64,000 bases of DNA, taken from assembly GCA_964017195.1 (NCBI GenBank), contig OZ024890.1, positions 66,980,376 through 67,044,375 of the forward strand, written 5' to 3'. The DNA is from Siderastrea radians (Eukaryota > Cnidaria > Anthozoa > Scleractinia > Rhizangiidae). Below the pieces are notes generated by a model that worked only from the letters and a program-made list of their open reading frames with translations, had not been told where the DNA came from and did no database searches. The position numbers and the translations under genes were made by a program. Of the stretch, positions 56,475 through 64,000 are shown one piece after another (positions within the stretch are counted from its first letter, which is position 1; every line of letters starts with the position of its first letter).

Positions 56475-56950
56475 TGGACACTGTAAACTGCTGCTTATAA
56501 GCCCTAGGCTGATACAACTTTGTAAAGGGTTTTGGGTGGGCTTATAAATGGAGGGGCTTATATCAGGGGGGGGGGGTTATAAGCGGAATAAGAAAAACGT
56601 TACGAAATGAGCCACAGCAGTGTTGATCAGAATACATTTTTAATGTACCAGTTTGTAATTAACCTTTGAAATGTCATAATAAATCGAATTCATTTCAATT
56701 TTAACAACAAAATCAAAACTGCAACAACACGAACATAACCGGAACATAACAAAACAGAAGCTCAGAGTTAATCTTTGCAGTTTTCTGTGAGAGTGCTTAA
56801 TATTAAGGAAATAGGGAAAACTAGAGGAGGGCTTATATCCAGGGGGGCTTATTACCGGATATATTTTTTGTTTACAGGTGGATGGGCCTATAGCCGGGGG
56901 GGGGGGGGCTTGTAAGTAGGCGGACTTATAAGCGGCAGTTTACGGTATTT
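56475..56950. mobile_element. Inverted-repeat element with CTTATAAGC ends
   Basis: The left end TGTAAACTGCTGCTTATAAG and the right end CTTATAAGCGGCAGTTTACG are complements with one mismatch. Internal G-rich copies of GGGGCTTATA recur. No coding content. Target duplication not clear. Confidence 0.65.
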
Positions 56951-57204
56951 GTTTTGAGTTTTGAGCATGTGCATTTAAACAAGTTATAGGCATTGAAACA
57001 TTCCAAGTGGACAAAAGGTAAACTGTATTTTTAGAGATGGTTGGTCTCATGTAAATACTTATGCCAGTCTGAATTTCAGACTGGTCTCATGCAAACAAAA
57101 TTGCACCAGTCTGAGTTTACACTGCTTTAATGAAATCAGGGTTTTACTGCCCCTGGGTATCTGAGGATGTTGTTAAACATTCTTGAGAGCTGCTCAACTT
57201 TAGT

Positions 57205-57375
57205 CTGAGGGGGTGTTTGCATGACACCAGTTCATTGTATGCTTTTCATTCTGATACAAGTTCACCCCAGTTCCCTCTTGCTTCTCTGTATTTGTTACAT
57301 GATTACAGCACAAAATCTCATAACAGTGCGAGCCTACCTGGGTGAGTTCATACCGGTATCATGTAAACACGGTGT
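57205..57375. repeat. Short inverted-repeat element
   Basis: TGTTTGCATGACACCAGT at the left and its imperfect complement ACCGGTATCATGTAAACA at the right enclose about 150 bases; a partial relative lies at 57040-57110. Confidence 0.45.
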
Positions 57376-59411
57376 AACTATTTGATTCATTCTGCATTAA
57401 GTTAATTAACCATATAGCCATCCAGATAAATCTCACATCACTGTGGAAAAAGGATTTTGTAACTTGAGGAAGGGAGATTCTTAACTACAGATCTCGCATT
57501 GTTGCTAAGGGATTTTTGTGGATGGTATTCTGTCATACGCTGTTTTCAGCATTTCGTGCCGCTATATTGGTGAAATAATGAAGAAGAACATCTGAATTCC
57601 ACAACTGAACATTGCGCGTGCATAGCTACTGCCAGTCCCCAACCGCACATTAAAAAGAAAATCAGTAAAACTAAGAGGAAACTAGTAAAGTTCCGATTTT
57701 TTGGCGAATCGCCCCACCCTTCTTTACAATCCGAAGCATGCAATTACTGTTTTTACAAAGAATAGAAGAAGTACAGCACAAAAATGTATAAAGATATGTG
57801 CTTGTGCCATCATAACTTTTATATTCATAATAAAGCAAATTTCTAGAAACTGTTGCTTCAAATATTGCATCCTCTAAATCTATATATTTGAATGATTTTA
57901 AAACTGTTTAATTATGTTTGACTGGGTCCAGAAATTGAATGGAATCAAACACAGCTGTATATATAGGCATATTTTTGGTTAATAATTATTGTGTTCAATT
58001 ACCGAACCCAAATTAACCCAATGACTGCATTCAATCCAGTTCAATTTACTGAACAGTTAGATACGTAAGCTGGGCTAATTATATAACTGATATCTTCCAC
58101 GTACCTTAACTTCACTGTAAGAAAATGCTGCATCACTGATCACTGCTGGCATATATGCCTAGAATGGAAAAAAAGGACCAGTGAAAAAAAGAAACAAAAC
58201 AAAACAAATTCAGGGCTAAAAATTGGCAGTCGCCCAGTCGCCAGTGGCGATTTAAAACTGACCAGGGCCACTAAAAGTCAAGGCTTAAATGCCTGATAGA
58301 GGACTGCAAATAAAAGTTACACTGTAGTTACAATTCAAATAAATTAGACTTTCATTGGAGCATCTCTGTTTTCTTTCCCCTCCTCAACTCTAAGTTCATC
58401 AATTGAAGAAAATTTTCAGTTGCTGGAGTGCAAATTCGTGAGAGCGAGCGCCTGGCAAATTACTTTCATCCTTAAAATAATATTAACTTTATTGTTTTTC
58501 TTTTGACAACATCAAATAACTAATATTGTATGTAACATACATTATTCAGCATTCACAATGCAATTTTTGACCAATGTGACATTAATGAACAGAAAGAATG
58601 GGTGAACAGAATAGTAATTATACTCAATGTCAATTATTAAGGGAGTCGTCATTCACTTTGCTAGCATTGTCACTTCCAGCTTTGAAATGTTGTTACCGAA
58701 GCTATACTTTGCTTAATACTTTTGTGATCCACCTGATTCATGAGACGTACAAGTGCCTACTGCTGGAAATTTTTGCATCCACCCGTGAAAGTGTTCTTCT
58801 TTCCAGCTTTTGTGGAATCCTGACAAATGATTAATAAATCATCGCCTGAACCCCTCATTTGCAGCTATCCAAACTCTTTTAACCATTTGTCTAAAAAGTG
58901 GTTATGTCTTCCACCCTTTGCACGGTTCATTGCTATAATACAGGTAAGGTAAAGCACTTGAATATCGATCGATTGAATGAGCAACAAAATGGCTTAGTGA
59001 GGACCTCATTTAAGTTTACTGGATGTTCAATCATCTCCAGTCTCCTTTGCTTAACTCAGTAAAAAGCCAGTTGCAATTAATCAAACATGTTCTAACTAAT
59101 CCCAGCAGACAATTGTCAGTTAAACAAGCCAGATTGCCTTTAGGAAGCAAAAACACATCAGTACAAATATGTCAATTGCATAAAAAAAATCCTTTGCTTA
59201 CATCTGGATCCCCCCCCCCCTTGGGAATACAGTGGTTTTTGAGAAAACCAAAAAATGCATGCAGTAATTATTTGAACTTTCTAAAACATGAACATTCCAT
59301 TATAAGTGACAAATAGTAAGAAGCACTTTCCACAATGCAGTGCTTTTATTTCATACATGTAGGTTAACTGAGATCGAAAAAATGGCAAATTGCAGTCGCC
59401 ATCTGAACTAA
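57376..59411. other. Intergenic stretch, no gene recognised
   Basis: Short open frames (57546-57743, 58598-58834, 59023-59316) show no domain, splice context or second copy. Nothing else seen. Confidence 0.5.
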
Positions 59412-60347
59412 TGCATGGTTCAATTTTGCCTGTTACCATCCCTCCACCGGGAGACCCCGGGGACAAGTCCAGCCCTCGAGCCCGGGGGTGGGGAATTGTT
59501 TGAAGTGGTCTTGTCCCGGGGGTAGCAGAGTGGGGCAAATCGAAAATAACTTCTTGTTGTTCTTGTAAAGTACGTCACTTCTCAGTTGATATGATGGCCC
59601 CAGACCGTGTGGAGAAGACTGCCTATTTCCAGTGAAAATCTCTAGTATTTGTAGCAGACTGTTTAGAGAAGAATAATCTCTCAAAATTAAAATCTGTGTT
59701 CGACGGTACGTTTATTATAAATTGTTGGACGAATGTGCATTTGATGCATACTCGAATGAATGGTGGTCATCACAAACAAAGAAATATTTCTTCAGTGTTT
59801 TTATATTTATAATAAGACGACTTAAATAGACTCTATATAAAAACGGATGCACAGCTTTATGATAAACAGAGATCTCAGTCCAGTGTTCTTATGAAACAAG
59901 CTTAGAAAAACTCCCTTAAATGCTGCCATCAATTTGTTCATGGGCCTCTTGTGCGTATGCGCTATATTTAGAATAAAACATGTGGCGAAGAAAATTTCTT
60001 TACTTGCCAGCCATACGCCAGTGCAGGTAGAGTTTTTTCTTCAGTTTTCTGTTCATGTTTTTATTATATTATGCATGTAGTGTCCTTCGTTCAATAAACT
60101 CTAGAAAAGCGTTTAAGTTCTTGTCAAAACGTCTGGTTTTGCTATTGTACGGAAATCAATATCGTCATTTAGGTTTTGTACACAAAACAACGTATCTGTT
60201 GTCGATGAGGAGTCCCGGGGTTGGGGAATCATCTCTTTCTGTGTGCCCGGGGGTGGGGAATAGACTGCCAAGTGAGAAAAAAAATGCAAATCCCCGGCGG
60301 TAGGCCCGGGGAGGGGGGGATGGTAACAGGTAGAATTGAACCATGCA
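59412..60347. mobile_element. 936-bp inverted-repeat element in TAA target duplication
   Basis: TGCATGGTTCAATTTTGCCT at the left and its near-complement at the right pair over about 35 bases, then pass into CCCGGGG-rich blocks. TAA flanks both sides (59409-59411, 60348-60350). The same TGCA end and TAA duplication are seen in the element at 27657-29058. No transposase. Confidence 0.8.
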
Positions 60348-60360
60348 TAATATTGAGTGA

Positions 60361-60730
60361 TAAACAAAATTAATTCACACATAAGCTTAACTTGAGCTTA
60401 AGTGAAGCCAAATAAAATTATTGAAATTCAAGCAAACAATTCATAAGTGATAAACAAAATTAATACACACATAAGCTTAAGTCTTGAGCTTAAGTGAAGC
60501 CCAATAAAATTATTGAAATTCAAGCAAACTGATTCATAAGTGATAAACAAAATTAATTCACACAGAAGCTTAAGTCTTGAGCTTAAGTGAAGCCCAATAA
60601 AATTATTGAAATTCAAGCAAACAATTCATAAGTGATAAATCACAATTAATTCACACATAAGCTTAAGTCTGGAGCTTAAGTGAAGCCAAATAAAATTATT
60701 GAAATTCAAGCAAACAATTCAGAAATCAGT
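60361..60730. repeat. Four tandem copies of a 90-93 bp unit
   Basis: AAGCTT marks the units at 60383, 60473, 60566 and 60659 (spacing 90, 93, 93). Each contains the partial palindrome TTAAGTCTTGAGCTTAA and the motif CAATAAAATTATTGAAATTC. Non-coding. Confidence 0.92.
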
Positions 60731-61088
60731 AGATACATAAATGAGGATGTGCTTTTTCATCGATTCGTTCCTTGCATGGATTTTGGTAGGGGTTTTGCCG
60801 AGGATATTGTAAACAATGACTGGATTCAGAGTTCAAAAGAACGAGGCATATATCAATTATGTCCTGTTTTGTTATTCTTTTGTTTAGTCAATGAGTTAAC
60901 ATCTTGACGATTCGCGCTGGTACTTGTTTTCGCCTTTTACTTCATTGCATGCTTTCATAAGCTGTTTTCTCCTTTGCCTGGCTACACTTTGCTCCGTGAA
61001 AACAAAACACACTGGTATTCTTCAAAGTTGAGAAAAGCGGGTTATCGTCGTAAAAGTAAATAACTGGAAATATTATATTTATGACCAA

Positions 61089-61202
61089 AGCCAAGACAAG
61101 TTTCTCTTTGTTCGAGATAACGGGGAATTGGAAATAAGCGAGTTGAGCCAAGACAAATTTCTCTTTGTTCGAGATAACGGGGAATTGGAAATTAGCCAGT
61201 TG
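61089..61202. repeat. Two tandem copies of a 57-bp unit
   Basis: Units start AGCCAAGACAARTTTCTCTT at 61089 and 61146 and are nearly identical. Confidence 0.9.
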
Positions 61203-61439
61203 AGTTGAGATAAATAAAAGCGAATTTCCCATACCGTAATATTCTGTGAAATGATTGAAAAATTCCGAGAAACTCACCCGGGAAACTCAGCAAGCAGGTC
61301 TTCACGCTGGTTCAGTTAAAGCATCGGGCCAAAGCAATCCATATTTCTCCTCTCAATAAAGACATTCATATTCCACTTAATAGGCATTTAGGACCGGCAG
61401 TCGAGTTTCTTTAGCCTATCTTTTCATTTCTAACGTTAG

Positions 61440-61632
61440 GGGTGGCGAATGGTAAATGCGAGACTTTGCGAGACGGCGAGACGGTCATTTTTTTGTGCGA
61501 GTCCGAGACTTTTTCAATTTTTGAAGTGCGAGACCGAGCTTTTTGAGTTTTCAAAATGCGAGCCCGAGACTTTTGAGGACTTAAAAAATTCGAGCCCGAG
61601 ATTTTCAGAACCGATTTTTCCGTTATAGGCAA
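61440..61632. repeat. Degenerate tandem repeat of a GCGAGnCCGAGACTTTT motif
   Basis: Four to five diverged copies of a 35-40 base unit with GAGnCCGAGACTTTT and a T/A-rich spacer. No coding signal. Confidence 0.7.
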
Positions 61633-64000
61633 GCTCGTGTACGAAAAAAGCGTCAGACCTCGTAAGAATGTACGCGTCTGCTTTCCAGGCCTTGACCCCG
61701 GACCGAGATCTAATTTCCCGTCTTTGTGTATTTCATTGATAGTTTAATTTGTAACTTGCACTGCCTTATGATTGGTTACATGGGTGTGATGTTGTTAAAA
61801 ATAAAACATCCATGAGTATATACTCCGGTTTCCCAAATTTGACTCGACTCGTCAGTTTTGCGGCAGCGTTTGAACAAACAGCACAGAACGATATCGTGGA
61901 TGGACCAAACCAGTGACGCCAGTGAAACAGCTTTTCCTGGAAAGTCTCGCAAGCGAAAGCAGGAATCACGTAACTACCTGGAATTTCTTTATGTATTTAG
62001 CTTATAAATCCTGCCATTCGAGCTTGTATAACAATAGCTATAGTTATAACAATAGCTCTGTATAGCCCACGTGGCCTAATCATCCCGGGTGGAGAGGAAC
62101 ACGAGTAACATGGTTAAGTCCCAGCTAAACGATCAAGCATATTTAGCTAGTTTTTTGTCCAACGTGTTAAACAAACATGTTTTACTGTTTCGCCCCCTTT
62201 CTCAACTTTTACATTTGTGTCGCAAAAATGTTTGCTTTATTTTAGCGTTTATCCTGCTTTACTCTAAAAAGACAAACTGCAGGATACAGGTGTATTTAAA
62301 AAACCGCGGAAATTAGACGCGAGTAGCAAATTAGAAGTGTCTAAAATAAGATAAGCTGTGTGCAATGAATAAGACTATTCAGCTGATACATGTAGCAACA
62401 AATGTAAGGAAATTAGTGGTCAGCCGCAGATCAACGTACGTGGGCCGCGTAGAATAATAGGGAGTTTAAGCAACCACGACGGCGACGGCAACGAGAACGT
62501 CAAAAACAATGGGCTTTAATGAGCAAAACAATGACTCTGCAAGTGTGTTACACATTCTGGTACATTTCTTTGCCGTCCTCTGCAACACGACAAGGTGAAT
62601 TGACCAGTTTTAAGGTTTTTTGGAGAAGGCAACACACGACGCTGAATTTTTCTTTCTCTTACTGAACTTGAGCGCCATCCCTACGAATTCAGTTCCCGGA
62701 TAGTTCGGCCACATTAGACAAGTTAAACGGGTTTCACTACCGAATGTCCAGAGTACGTTTCGCAAAAACAGGTTTGCCGTGCCTGCAAAGAAAATGGGTT
62801 TGTCCACTGGTCGCCAGCGTTGAGAAGGTGCGAGGACAACCCAGGCACCCTTCCAATCAGCTTTCTGCGAACCCATCTTCGGCTTTGTCAGAAATTCGGA
62901 GCAACGTAGCTTCAGCCACTTCGGCCAGCCAATGAAGAGGAAGATGATGTCGTGTTAGATTATGTCCTAGTCACGCAGGATGCTATTCCCACCATTTCCT
63001 ATAGCAAAGGTTCGATCCTCTTAATATCGCATGATGAAAGAGTTCCGGGTCCATTTCTGCTTGGAAGCCTTGCACAAGACTGGAAACCCTGGCACTGACA
63101 GACACTACAAGAACGCACATTTATGCACCTGATCCTGAGGATTGCCTGCTCCTTCACTATGAATTCACTGGTCTTGTGAAGATGGAACAGGTTATTCGTG
63201 TCAGCTACCAGAAAACGCAAATGTCACTTTTCTCGAAGATGATTTTCATTTAGAAATAAATGAAGAGGTGTATCACCAGTGTGTGATGCAAGCTAGCCAA
63301 GTGTCAAGAACAGAATCAGCTCCCGAAAATGCAGTACCAGCATCAAATGGCCAGACATCTAGAGCGGGACGTACTCTTCGGCTGCCACACAGAGTTCAAT
63401 GACATCGCATCCAAAACTTGCTTGTATTGCTTGGTTTCACGATATGCGTTTCCTGAACAATGTCAGTATCACTATCAAATCTGCCAGTTTGAGTGCGTGC
63501 GGAGTACAAAACACAATGCAAAAATCTTCTCTAATACCCTAAAATTCAGTGTTTGCGCGCCCCTTTACTGAGTTCTTTAGATGGCTGTGGATAAACAGCT
63601 GATGCTTGTAGGCATGGTATCACGGCCAAAGAAAAAAAAAGGAAGCAACAATAACAACAACAACAACAGAGATAATCGGAAAAAAAACAAAAAGAACAAA
63701 GAACAAAAAGGACAAAAGATAAAAAAAAAACAAAAAGAGTGCATGTTTTACTTTAAGCAATTTTATGGCTGCAAGGTGGCGTAAAAAGAGAAAATGGTGA
63801 ATTGACCATAGATGAACAATCGACGTAGCTGTGTGATTCAAGATTCCATCAGCAATCTCTCAGAGTGAGCAAGCTTTGGATTATTTGGACGAGCCGATTT
63901 AAGAAGATTCAGAAGGAGCTAGAAAGCAGCAAAAACAACAACAAACAAAAACTCAATGAAAAAACCAAACAAACAAGACAAAACAACCAAGAAACAAAAA
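61633..64000. other. Right end of window, no gene supported
   Basis: It contains a fragment (62661-62720) similar to the intron sequence at 11266-11325 (GAACTTGAGCGYCATCCCT), apparently a dispersed repeat. An open run at about 63185-63400 ends in SRAGRTLRLPHRVQ, which faintly resembles the basic end of some retroelement polyproteins. A-rich and (AAC)n tracts lie at 63630-63740 and 63925-64000. Confidence 0.4.

Noticed and set aside
60361..60730. CRISPR-like array
   Set aside because: The units are direct tandem repeats with no unique spacers, in a eukaryotic genome.
62744..63571. Coding exons near the right edge
   Set aside because: Frames are short, have no conserved domain and no consistent splice phases; part of the area is a dispersed repeat also found in the gene 2 intron.

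Overview
The window looks like nuclear DNA of a cnidarian, most likely a stony coral. It has intron-rich animal genes with GT/AG junctions, a recognisable metazoan CPSF3, and a high density of small inverted-repeat transposons and tetranucleotide arrays. It also carries several copies of genes joining a nucleoside-phosphorylase-like (PNP) domain to a Death domain, one of them starting with a group-1 glycosyltransferase. Expanded NLR-like families with glycosyltransferase and Death domains have been described in Acropora. The species cannot be told from the sequence alone.

Immune-like modules. Gene 1 runs on the minus strand from 6543 to 133 and off the left edge. Its exons are a glycosyltransferase, four short basic/serine linker exons (RRKSS-type), then PNP exons 1 and 2. 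Gene 2 (plus, 10245-14012) is a complete PNP-linker-Death gene of about 410 residues. Gene 3 (plus, 36209-39387) is a second copy of gene 2 with two frameshifts in the PNP part but an intact Death exon. Gene 4 (minus, 54007-52519) keeps PNP exon 2, a linker and a Death exon. Every exon junction I placed is phase 1, so the modules can be swapped without breaking frame. Genes 2 and 3 lie in a 4.5-5.1 kb segmental duplication (7836-12334 and 33178-38285). The left edge of the window (1-697) is nearly identical to 53686-54375. No NACHT or NB-ARC domain is visible.

Centre-left, 17.8-26.0 kb: the first seven exons of CPSF3, plus strand, with an in-frame TGA replacing a Trp codon in exon 4 and no later exons found. 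Its fifth intron holds a structurally complete Ty3/Gypsy LTR element (20483-25105, minus) with 5-bp target duplications and gag-protease and pol frames. One integrase catalytic Asp looks replaced by Gly.

Repeats. From 26.4 to 31.2 kb there is a nest of inverted-repeat elements. From 44.4 to 52.1 kb there is a decayed CR1/L2-like LINE, with an SGNH-esterase ORF1 and an APE endonuclease/RT ORF2; its 3' end is tandemly triplicated together with (ACT)n tracts. Five short inverted-repeat elements sit in TTA/TAA target duplications (26400, 27657, 29109, 44863, 59412). The right end (54.4-64 kb) has no gene I can support.
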